Assembly: GCF_042096055.1 (NCBI RefSeq)
Contig: NZ_JBELMH010000041.1
Span: 1-29,348, forward strand
DNA from: Citreimonas sp042096055
GTDB taxonomy: Bacteria; Pseudomonadota; Alphaproteobacteria; Rhodobacterales; Rhodobacteraceae
Reading direction: 5' to 3'
Length of the DNA stretch: 29,348 nt
Shown: in pieces, positions 7,206-14,048 of the stretch
Layout: every line of letters starts with the position of its first letter
How positions within the stretch are numbered: the stretch's first letter is position 1
Notes under the pieces: model-generated
Seen by the model: only the letters and a program-made list of their open reading frames with translations
Databases searched by the model: none
What the model was told of the DNA's origin: nothing
Program-made: the position numbers and the translations under genes

Positions 7206-9116
7206 ATGGCCACCGACACCACCGAAGGCGCGAAGCCGCGCGATGATGCCGCCCGCCACGCGCGCGAGCGTGCCGAGGCGCGCGGCGCCGAGGCCGAGCG
7301 CCGCGAGGCCGACCGCCGCGACGCCGCCGCCATCGCCGCCGAGGAGCGCCGCTCGGGCCTGCGCACGATCCGCAAGGTCGGCCCGTACCTGTGGCCCGCC
7401 GACAAGCCTTGGGTGAAGCGCCGCGTTGTGATCGCGCTGGGGCTGCTGACGCTGGCCAAGGTGATCTCGGCCTTCACGCCGATCCTCTACAAGTACGCCG
7501 TCGACACCCTGTCGGGCGAGGCGTCCGACCTGCTGCTGGGCGCGGTCGGGCTGACCGTGGCCTACGGCCTCGCGCGGCTGATGTCGGGCGGCTTCCAGCA
7601 ACTGCGCGACGCGGTCTTCTCGAAGGTCGGCCAGCGCGCGCTGCGCCAGCTCGCGCTCGAGACGTTCACCCACATCCACCGGCTGAGCCTGCGCTACCAC
7701 ATCACCCGCAAGACCGGCGGGCTGTCCCGCATCATCGAGCGCGGCGTGAAGGGGGTCGAGTTCCTGCTACGCTTCCTGCTGTTCTCGATCGTGCCGCTGT
7801 TCCTCGAGCTGCTGCTGGTCGCGGTGATCCTCTTCTTCGCGTTCGACGTCTGGTACCTGGCCGTCGTGGTCGTCACCATCGGCGCCTACGTGCAGTTCAC
7901 CTTCAAGGTGACCGAGTGGCGGGTGAAGCTGCGGCGCGAGATGAACAAGCAGGACACCGACGCCAACCAGAAGGCGATCGACAGCCTGCTGAACTTCGAG
8001 ACGGTGAAGTATTTCGGCGCCGAGGCGCGCGAGGCCGCGCGCTACGACCGCGCCATGCAGAACTACGAATCCGCCGCGATCCGCACGGCGACCTCGCTGG
8101 CCTTCCTGAACTTCGGGCAGACCTTCATCATCACCGCGGGCCTCGTGATCGTCATGGTGATGGCGGCGCTCGGCGTGCAGTCGGGCGCGCTGACGGTGGG
8201 CGATTTCGTGATGGTCAATGCCTACATGATCCAGCTCACCATGCCGCTGGGCTTTCTCGGCACGGTGTACCGCGAGATCCGGCAGGCCCTGACCGACATG
8301 GGCGAGATGTTCGACCTGCTCGAACAGCCGCGCGACGTCGACGATCGCCCCGGTGCCGGGCCGATCCGGGTCGACCGCGGCGTGGTGCGGTTCCGCGACG
8401 TGCGCTTCGGCTACGATCCCGCGCGGCCCATCCTCAAGGGCATCGACCTCGACGTGGGTGCGGGCGAAAGCGTGGCGCTGGTCGGGCCGTCGGGGTCCGG
8501 CAAGTCGACGATCGGCCGGTTGCTCTTCCGCTTCTACGACGTGGGCGGCGGCGCCATCACCATCGACGGGCAGGACATCCGCGAGGTGACGCAGGACAGC
8601 CTGCACGCGGCGATCGGCGTGGTGCCGCAGGACACGGTGCTGTTCAACGACACGATCCGCTACAACATCGCCTACGGGCGCGAGAACGCGACCGACGCGC
8701 AGATCCACGCCGCCGCCCGCGCCGCCCAGATCCACGACTTCGTCGTCTCGCTGCCCGAAGGCTACGACACCCAGGTCGGCGAGCGCGGCCTGAAGCTCTC
8801 GGGCGGCGAGAAGCAGCGCGTCGGCATCGCCCGCACGCTGCTCAAGGACCCGCCGATCCTGCTGCTGGACGAGGCAACCAGCGCGCTCGACACCGAGACC
8901 GAGGCCGAGATCCAGACCGCGCTCAAGCGCGCGGGCGAGGGGCGCACCGTGCTGACCATCGCGCACCGGCTGTCGACCATCGCCGACGTGGACCGCATCG
9001 TCGTGCTGCAGGACGGCCAGGTGGTAGAGGAGGGCACCCATGCCGACCTGCTGTCGCGCGGCGGCCGCTACGCCGCCCTCTGGGCGCGCCAGCAATCGGG
9101 CGAGGAAACCGCCTGA
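7206..9116 (+). CDS. Atm1-type ABC exporter (fused permease and ATPase)
   Basis: A 636-residue half-transporter that would dimerise in the inner membrane. The N-terminal 50 residues are a charged Ala/Glu/Arg-rich segment, followed by a six-helix exporter domain (about 65-370) and an ATPase domain with Walker A GPSGSGKST (about 426), signature LSGGE (about 531), Walker B ILLLDEATSAL (about 553) and the H-loop IAHRLST (about 584). NQKAIDSLLNFETVKYFGAE is the hallmark of the Atm1/HMT1 group. Characterised members, mitochondrial Atm1 and a bacterial homologue from Novosphingobium, export glutathione-linked or metal-glutathione compounds; that role here is inferred from family. The gene follows the LysM gene by 72 bp with GGAAAGGA before its ATG; a weak promoter (TTTCGG, 17 bp, TAGGCA at 7181-7186) is possible. 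An intergenic repeat lies just downstream. Confidence 0.9.
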   Translation: MATDTTEGAKPRDDAARHARERAEARGAEAERREADRRDAAAIAAEERRSGLRTIRKVGPYLWPADKPWVKRRVVIALGLLTLAKVISAFTPILYKYAVDTLSGEASDLLLGAVGLTVAYGLARLMSGGFQQLRDAVFSKVGQRALRQLALETFTHIHRLSLRYHITRKTGGLSRIIERGVKGVEFLLRFLLFSIVPLFLELLLVAVILFFAFDVWYLAVVVVTIGAYVQFTFKVTEWRVKLRREMNKQDTDANQKAIDSLLNFETVKYFGAEAREAARYDRAMQNYESAAIRTATSLAFLNFGQTFIITAGLVIVMVMAALGVQSGALTVGDFVMVNAYMIQLTMPLGFLGTVYREIRQALTDMGEMFDLLEQPRDVDDRPGAGPIRVDRGVVRFRDVRFGYDPARPILKGIDLDVGAGESVALVGPSGSGKSTIGRLLFRFYDVGGGAITIDGQDIREVTQDSLHAAIGVVPQDTVLFNDTIRYNIAYGRENATDAQIHAAARAAQIHDFVVSLPEGYDTQVGERGLKLSGGEKQRVGIARTLLKDPPILLLDEATSALDTETEAEIQTALKRAGEGRTVLTIAHRLSTIADVDRIVVLQDGQVVEEGTHADLLSRGGRYAALWARQQSGEETA

Positions 9117-9141
9117 AAGCCGGGCCACCCGCTCACTGCTT

Positions 9142-9205
9142 CTTTGGTCCCCAAATATCCCGGGGGAATGCGGGCCGCAGGCGCGCAGGGGGCAGCGCCC
9201 CCGCC
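9142..9205 (+). repeat. Dispersed intergenic repeat, copy 2 (AAATACTCCGGGGG-type)
   Basis: Related to 3461-3520 in the same orientation: CTTTGG, then CCCAAATA, CCGGGGGA, CCGCAGG and a closing hairpin, here GGGGGC-AGC-GCCCCC (9188-9202). The stem differs in sequence between copies but is kept as a stem, which suggests the structure matters. It begins 26 bp after the ABC exporter stop. Confidence 0.65.
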
Positions 9206-9232
9206 GGCGCCGCGCGCCAGCGCGGCGCCGGC
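9203..9232 (+). terminator. Perfect 13-bp GC hairpin, possible terminator of the ABC exporter gene
   Basis: GCCGGCGCCGCGC (9203-9215) pairs perfectly with 9220-9232 around a GCCA loop, immediately after the repeat's own hairpin. No T-run follows, so it is not a classical intrinsic terminator. The tandem hairpins could still stall or end transcription. Confidence 0.4.
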
Positions 9233-9308
9233 CCCCGGGCGGCCCGCACAGGCGGGGCGCAAATCGCGCGCAAGCGCGAAAAGCGGTCCACAATTCTGAC
9301 CGCATCCG

Positions 9309-9337
9309 TTGCGTATCGGAAACTTTCTTTCTAGACC
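9309..9337 (+). promoter_or_regulatory. Predicted glcB promoter
   Basis: TTGCGT (9309-9314), 17-bp spacer, TAGACC (9332-9337), 34 bp before the glcB ATG in the AT-richest part of this intergenic region. Predicted by eye. Confidence 0.45.
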
Positions 9338-9371
9338 GGAGCAAACGCACACGCAGCATACGGGGAAAGAC

Positions 9372-11525
9372 ATGGCCGATCGAGTGGACCGCCACGGATT
9401 GCAGGTCGACGCGCAGCTCGCGCGTTTCATCGAGGACGAGGCGCTGCCCGGTACCGAGGTCGCGGCCGACGCCTTCTGGCAGGGGCTGAGCGACCTCGCC
9501 CACGGCTTCGGCCCGCGCAACGCCGAACTGCTGGCGATCCGCGAGGACATGCAGCGCAAGATCGACCAGTGGCACAAGGCCCGCGCCAACCAGCCGCACG
9601 ACCACGAGGCCTACAAGGCCTTCCTCGAAGAGATCGGCTACCTGCTGCCCGAGGGCGACGATTTCGAGATCGAGACCGCGAACACCGACCCCGAGATCGC
9701 CACCGTCGCCGGCCCGCAGCTGGTGGTGCCGATCACCAACGCGCGCTACGCGCTCAACGCCGCCAATGCGCGCTGGGGCAGCCTCTACGACGGGTTCTAC
9801 GGCACCGACGCGATGGGCCGCAAACCGCCCGCGGGCGGCTACGACAAGGGCCGCGGCGCGCGTGTCGTCGCAAGGGCGCGCGTCTTCCTCGACCAGGCGT
9901 TCCCGATCGACGGCGGCAGCCATGCCGACGCCCGCCGCTACCATGTCAGCCAGGGCCAGCTCCTGGTCGACGACCGCCCGCTCGAGGATCCGTCCAAGTT
10001 CGTGGGCTTCCTCGGCCATCCGCGCGCGCCGCAGGCGGTGCTGCTGCGCAACAACGGGTTACACGTGGAACTGGTCTTCGACCGCACGCATTCCATCGGG
10101 TCGCGCGACCAGGCGGGGCTGGCCGACGTGCGGCTGGAATCGGCCGTCAGCGCGATCATGGATTGCGAGGATTCGGTCGCCTGCGTCGATGCCGAGGACA
10201 AGGTGCTGGCCTACCGCAACTGGCTGGGCCTGATGAAGGGCGACCTGACCGACACGTTCGAGAAGGGCGGCAAGACCGTCACCCGCGCCCTGCACGAGGA
10301 CCCCGTCTACATCGCCGCGGGCGGCGGCGAGATCGCGGTCAAGGGTCGCGCGCTGATGCTGGTGCGCAACGTCGGCCACCTGATGACCAACCCCGCGATC
10401 CTCACCAAGGACGGCGAGGAGATCTTCGAAGGGCTGATGGACGCGATGGTGACCGTGCTGATCGCCAAGCACGACCTCGCCAAGTCCGAAGGCCTGCGCA
10501 ACAGCCACACCGGCAGCGTCTACGTCGTAAAGCCGAAGATGCACGGCCCCGACGAGGTCGCCTTCACCGACGAGATCATGACCCATGTCGAGCAGGTGCT
10601 GGGCCTGCCGCGCGACACCGTCAAGCTGGGGATCATGGACGAGGAGCGCCGCACGACGGTGAACCTCAAGGAATGCATCCGCGCCGCGAAACGCCGCGTG
10701 GCCTTCATCAACACCGGCTTCCTCGACCGCACCGGGGACGAGATCCACACCTCGATGGAGGCCGGGCCGTTCTCGCGCAAGGACTTCATCAAGCGCAAGG
10801 CCTGGATCGGCGGCTACGAGAACCGCAACGTCGATATCGGCCTCGAATGCGGCCTGTCGGGCAAGGCGCAGATCGGCAAGGGCATGTGGGCCATGCCCGA
10901 CAAGATGGCCGCCATGCTCGAGGCCAAGATCGAACACCCCAAGGCCGGCGCCAACTGCGCCTGGGTGCCGTCGCCCACCGCCGCCACGCTGCACGCGCTG
11001 CACTACCACCAGGTCGACGTCTTCGCCGTGCAGGACACCCTGCGCAAGGGCGGGCGCCGCGCGCACGTGGACACCGTGCTCGACATCCCGCTGGCCGCCT
11101 TCCGCAAGTGGAGCCGCGAGCAGATCACCCGCGAGGTCGAGAACAACGCGCAGGGCATCCTGGGCTACGTGGTGCGCTGGATCGACCATGGCGTGGGCTG
11201 TTCCAAGGTGCCCGACATCAACGACGTGGGCCTGATGGAGGACCGCGCCACCTGCCGGATCAGCAGCCAGCACATCGCGAACTGGCTGCACCACGGCGTG
11301 ATCGCGCGCGACGACGCGATGGAGATCATGAAGCGCATGGCCGAGGTGGTTGACCGCCAGAACGCCGAGGACCCGACCTATCGCCCGATGGCGCCGGGCT
11401 TCGACGGGATCGCCTTCCAGGCGGCGTGCGACCTGGTGTTCGACGGGCGGGTCCAGCCCTCGGGCTACACCGAGCCGGTGCTGCATGCCCGGCGGCTCGA
11501 GCTCAAGGCGCGGGAGGCGGGCTGA
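9372..11525 (+). CDS. glcB: Malate synthase G
   Basis: Condenses glyoxylate with acetyl-CoA to give malate; cytoplasmic, monomeric, Mg-dependent, the second step of the glyoxylate route and the sink for glycolate-derived glyoxylate. The 717 residues match isoform G (about 720) rather than the shorter isoform A. Characteristic blocks run in order: NAANARWGSLYDGFYGTDA, IMDCEDSVACVDAEDKV, LMLVRNVGHLMTNPAI, FLDRTGDEIHTSMEAGP, PSPTAATLHALHYHQVDV and NAQGILGYVVRWIDHGVGCS. ATG 9372 is preceded by GGGGAAAG and starts the conserved N-terminus; an upstream in-frame start at 9309 would fall in the promoter region. glcG follows after 98 bp. Confidence 0.97.
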   Translation: MADRVDRHGLQVDAQLARFIEDEALPGTEVAADAFWQGLSDLAHGFGPRNAELLAIREDMQRKIDQWHKARANQPHDHEAYKAFLEEIGYLLPEGDDFEIETANTDPEIATVAGPQLVVPITNARYALNAANARWGSLYDGFYGTDAMGRKPPAGGYDKGRGARVVARARVFLDQAFPIDGGSHADARRYHVSQGQLLVDDRPLEDPSKFVGFLGHPRAPQAVLLRNNGLHVELVFDRTHSIGSRDQAGLADVRLESAVSAIMDCEDSVACVDAEDKVLAYRNWLGLMKGDLTDTFEKGGKTVTRALHEDPVYIAAGGGEIAVKGRALMLVRNVGHLMTNPAILTKDGEEIFEGLMDAMVTVLIAKHDLAKSEGLRNSHTGSVYVVKPKMHGPDEVAFTDEIMTHVEQVLGLPRDTVKLGIMDEERRTTVNLKECIRAAKRRVAFINTGFLDRTGDEIHTSMEAGPFSRKDFIKRKAWIGGYENRNVDIGLECGLSGKAQIGKGMWAMPDKMAAMLEAKIEHPKAGANCAWVPSPTAATLHALHYHQVDVFAVQDTLRKGGRRAHVDTVLDIPLAAFRKWSREQITREVENNAQGILGYVVRWIDHGVGCSKVPDINDVGLMEDRATCRISSQHIANWLHHGVIARDDAMEIMKRMAEVVDRQNAEDPTYRPMAPGFDGIAFQAACDLVFDGRVQPSGYTEPVLHARRLELKAREAG

Positions 11526-11623
11526 TCGTTGCGCCCCGCTCGTGCGGGTCGCCGGGGCGCGGCGCCTCGGCCCGCTCCGGGCAGCCCCGAATTTTGTTGG
11601 ACTGAAAGCAGGGAGGTGACGAC

Positions 11624-12052
11624 ATGGCGGGACTTTCGCTGAGACGCGCGCGGACGATCATCCGCAAGACGCTGGACGAAGGGCGGCGGCTGGAGCTCAA
11701 GCCGCTGTCGGTCGTAGTGCTGGACGAGGGCGGCAACGTGCAGGCCTTCGAACGCGAGGACGGCGCGAGCCCGGGCCGCTTCCAGATCGCGCACGGCAAG
11801 GCCTACGGCGCGGTGATGCTGGGCATGCCCGGCTCGGCGCAGATGGCGCGGGCCGAGGCGCAGGCCTATTTCATCGCCTGCGCGAACGGCGCCCTGGGTG
11901 GCCAGATGGTGCCGGTGCCGGGCGGCATCCTGGTGCGCGACGCGAAGGGCCGTGTGCTGGGCGCGGTGGGCGTGACCGGCGACACCTCGGACAACGACGC
12001 CGCGGCCGGCAAGGTCGGCGTCGAGGCCGTGGGCCTGGTGCCCGAGATCTGA
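11624..12052 (+). CDS. glcG: GlcG/HbpS family protein (DUF336)
   Basis: A 142-residue protein of the haem-degrading/haem-binding GlcG-HbpS family. In enterobacteria glcG lies in the glycolate operon next to glcB, the same pairing as here, but its biochemical role is not established. Family features include LKPLSVVVLDEGGNVQAFEREDGASPG, the KAYGAVML helix and VPGGILVRDAKGRVLGAVGVTGDTSDND. No glycolate oxidase genes (glcDEF) are visible in the window. AGGGAGGTG at 11611-11619 is a strong ribosome-binding site. The 98-bp space after glcB contains GC-rich complementary segments (GCGCCCC at 11531 and GGGGCGC at 11554) that could fold. Confidence 0.88.
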   Translation: MAGLSLRRARTIIRKTLDEGRRLELKPLSVVVLDEGGNVQAFEREDGASPGRFQIAHGKAYGAVMLGMPGSAQMARAEAQAYFIACANGALGGQMVPVPGGILVRDAKGRVLGAVGVTGDTSDNDAAAGKVGVEAVGLVPEI

Positions 12053-12055
12053 GGC

Positions 12056-12090
12056 GCGCGCCTATACCGGTTCTTCACCGGTGGGCGCGC
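12056..12090. repeat. Inverted repeat after glcG, possible terminator
   Basis: GCGCGCC (12056-12062) pairs with GGCGCGC (12084-12090), enclosing a second stem ACCGGT (12066-12071) with ACCGGT (12077-12082) around TCTTC. It starts four bases after the glcG stop. There is no T-run; it may be a terminator or a symmetrical binding site. Confidence 0.4.
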
Positions 12091-12168
12091 ATGCTGCGCA
12101 GGCGAGGCATCTGCCCGATAATGGGGCAGGTGGGCCGGGCCTGTGCGTCACCGCACCCATGTTGCACT

Positions 12169-12207
12169 TTTGCCCCCCGCCGATGGACGCTATGTAACGG
12201 GGGCAAA
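12169..12207. repeat. 9-bp inverted repeat before the PuuD-like gene
   Basis: TTTGCCCCC (12169-12177) and GGGGGCAAA (12199-12207) are perfect complements 21 bp apart. The right arm runs into the ribosome-binding site AAGGAG (12206-12211) of the gene at 12220, so the structure could act on translation as an RNA hairpin or on transcription as an operator. Confidence 0.45.
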
Positions 12208-12219
12208 GGAGCGCGCGAC

Positions 12220-12996
12220 ATGTCCAGACCCGTGATCGGCATCATCGGCAACCAGCACCTGGTCAACGACCAGTACCCGACCCATGCGGGCGGCGTGATG
12301 AACTCCGAGGCGGTGGCGCAGGTGTCGGATTGCGTGCCGATGCTGATTCCCGCCGATCCGGCCTTCGTGTCGGTGGCCGAGCTTCTGGACATCTGCGACG
12401 GGTTCCTGCTGACCGGCGGCCGGCCCAACGTGCACCCCGAGGAATACGGCGAGGAGTGGACCGAGGCGCACGGCGCCCACGACCGCGCGCGCGACGCGGT
12501 GACCCTGCCCTTGGTGCGCGCCTGCGTCGAGCGGGGGCAGCCCGTCTTCGGTATCTGCCGCGGCTTTCAGGAGGTCAACGTGGCGATGGGCGGCTCGCTC
12601 TACCCCGAGATCCGCGACCTGCCGGGACGGATGAACCACCGGATGCCGCCCGACGGCTCGCTGGAGGAGAAGTTCGCCCTGCGCCACATCGTGACGCTGG
12701 TCGAGGGCGGCGCGTTCCACCGGCTGTTCGGCGCGACCGAGGTGATGACCAACACGCTGCACGGGCAGGGGATCAAGACCCCCGGCCGCCGCGTGGTGAT
12801 CGAGGGGCACGCGCCCGACGGCACGCCCGAGGCGATCCGCGTCGACGGCGCGCCGGGCTTCACCCTGTCGGTGCAGTGGCACCCGGAATGGGACGCGGCG
12901 AACGACCCGGTCTCGCGCCCGCTGTTCCGGGCCTTCGGCGACGCCGCGCGGGCCTGGGCGCGGGGCCAGCGCGCGCCGCTTCAGCGCAGCGCCTGA
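12220..12996 (+). CDS. Gamma-glutamyl-gamma-aminobutyrate hydrolase-like class I glutamine amidotransferase
   Basis: A 258-residue cytoplasmic hydrolase of the PuuD family (peptidase C26). PuuD frees GABA from gamma-Glu-GABA in putrescine breakdown; related enzymes cleave other gamma-glutamyl amides. The triad is visible: nucleophile C113 in FGICRGFQEVNVAMGG, H221 and E223 in VQWHPEWD. DGFLLTGGRPNVHPEEYG is the conserved preceding loop. ATG 12220 is chosen over in-frame ATG 12091, whose extra 43 residues are Cys/Pro-rich and would span the inverted repeat. No other putrescine genes lie nearby, so the substrate is uncertain. Confidence 0.9.
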   Translation: MSRPVIGIIGNQHLVNDQYPTHAGGVMNSEAVAQVSDCVPMLIPADPAFVSVAELLDICDGFLLTGGRPNVHPEEYGEEWTEAHGAHDRARDAVTLPLVRACVERGQPVFGICRGFQEVNVAMGGSLYPEIRDLPGRMNHRMPPDGSLEEKFALRHIVTLVEGGAFHRLFGATEVMTNTLHGQGIKTPGRRVVIEGHAPDGTPEAIRVDGAPGFTLSVQWHPEWDAANDPVSRPLFRAFGDAARAWARGQRAPLQRSA

Positions 12997-13009
12997 GGCC
13001 ATCGCGGGC

Positions 13010-13080
13010 GGTGTCTTACGATGGGACCCCGGGGCGGGTCATGCGAATCAATAGGTTACAGAGACGAATTAACCTTTCGT
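13010..13080 (+). repeat. Dispersed 71-nt conserved element, copy A
   Basis: Aligns without gaps to the minus-strand element at 24477-24547 with 51 of 71 identities, concentrated in three blocks: ACGATGGGAC (13018-13027), AATCAA (13046-13051) and CAGAGACGAATT (13059-13070). It begins 13 bp after the stop of the PuuD-like gene and ends 27 bp before the convergent permease stop. GGGCGGGTCA within it (13032-13041) is complementary to TGACCCGCCC at 13089-13098, enclosing the conserved second half in a loop. I cannot name it. Confidence 0.75.
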
Positions 13081-13107
13081 CAGGACTCTGACCCGCCCGA
13101 CGCGGGA

Positions 13108-13998
13108 TCAGACCGGCGTCGCGCGGCGCTGCGGCCAGACCTCGAGCACCCCGGCCAGCAGGACCAGCGCGCCGCCTGCGAGTTCGAGCGGGGCGAGGTG
13201 TTCGCCCGCCAGGATGGCGGCCGAGGCGGCGCCGACCAGCACCTCGGACATCAGCAGGATGCCGACGCGCGCGGGGTCGAGCCGCGCGGTGGCCCAGATC
13301 AGCAGCGCGATGGCGCCCGACCACCAGATCGCCCCGGTGCCGAGCGCCAGCCACAACGCCGCCCAGCCATCTGCCGACGCGACGCCGCCGGGCGCGCCCA
13401 GAAGCGGGACGCAGGCCAGCGCCGTCAGCGTGGCGCCGGCGGCGAAGACGCAGGCCGCCGTCGCGGGCGGCAGCGCCGGGCCGGTGCGGATGCCGGTGGA
13501 CGAGACCGACCACATCACGCCCGCGATCAGGCCCATCCATTCTCCCGCGCCGCGCGGCAGCGGCGCGCCGCCGCCCGCGCCCAGCATCACCGCCAGCCCC
13601 CCGAGCCCGATCGCCACCGCCACCAGCCGCAGCACCGGCGTGCGCAGGCCGAAGACGAACCGCGCGATCAGCACGCTCCAGACCGGAGTGAGGAAATAGA
13701 GCAGCGCCACCAGCGCCACGCGCCCGTAGAGGAACCCGATCGAGTAGAGCGCGAAGGCCGCGCCCCCCAGCGCCACCGGCCCGGCGCCGGCCCAGCCCGC
13801 GCGCAGCACGACGCCCCGGCCGCGCAGCGCGAAGGGCAGCAGCAGCGCCGTGGCGGCGGCGGTGATCGCCGCCGTGCCCCAGGCGCCGCCCAGCCCCGCA
13901 TCGGCCAGCGCGCGCACCGGGATCCAGTAGAACCCCCAGAGCACGCCGCTTGCCAGCACCAGTGCCGTGGCCAAACGGGTTTCGCCGCTTTCGGTCAT
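13108..13998 (-). CDS. EamA-family (DMT) permease
   Basis: A 296-residue inner-membrane transporter with about ten hydrophobic helices in two EamA repeats. ALVLASGVLWGFYWIPVRAL at the start and LLMSEVLVGAASAAILAGEHL in the second repeat are typical. The substrate cannot be read from sequence; members export amino acids, purines or other small metabolites. It is the last of four minus-strand genes (kynU, the two hydroxylase subunits, this one), 50 bp after the molybdenum subunit, so it could move a product of that cluster. The start at 13998 matches where the hydrophobic N-terminus begins (MTESGETRLATAL); the open frame extends upstream only in an implausible Arg-rich reading. Confidence 0.85.
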   Translation of the reverse strand: MTESGETRLATALVLASGVLWGFYWIPVRALADAGLGGAWGTAAITAAATALLLPFALRGRGVVLRAGWAGAGPVALGGAAFALYSIGFLYGRVALVALLYFLTPVWSVLIARFVFGLRTPVLRLVAVAIGLGGLAVMLGAGGGAPLPRGAGEWMGLIAGVMWSVSSTGIRTGPALPPATAACVFAAGATLTALACVPLLGAPGGVASADGWAALWLALGTGAIWWSGAIALLIWATARLDPARVGILLMSEVLVGAASAAILAGEHLAPLELAGGALVLLAGVLEVWPQRRATPV

Positions 13999-14048
13999 GG
14001 GTCCCCAAGGCTGCGGAAGGTCGGCGCCCCGCGCCGCGGGACTGCCCG

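Noticed and set aside
7767..10019. Long minus-strand open frame opposite the ABC exporter and glcB
   Set aside because: Composition is that of a codon-position shadow (V/H/R/G-rich); no domain recognised, and both sense genes are certain.
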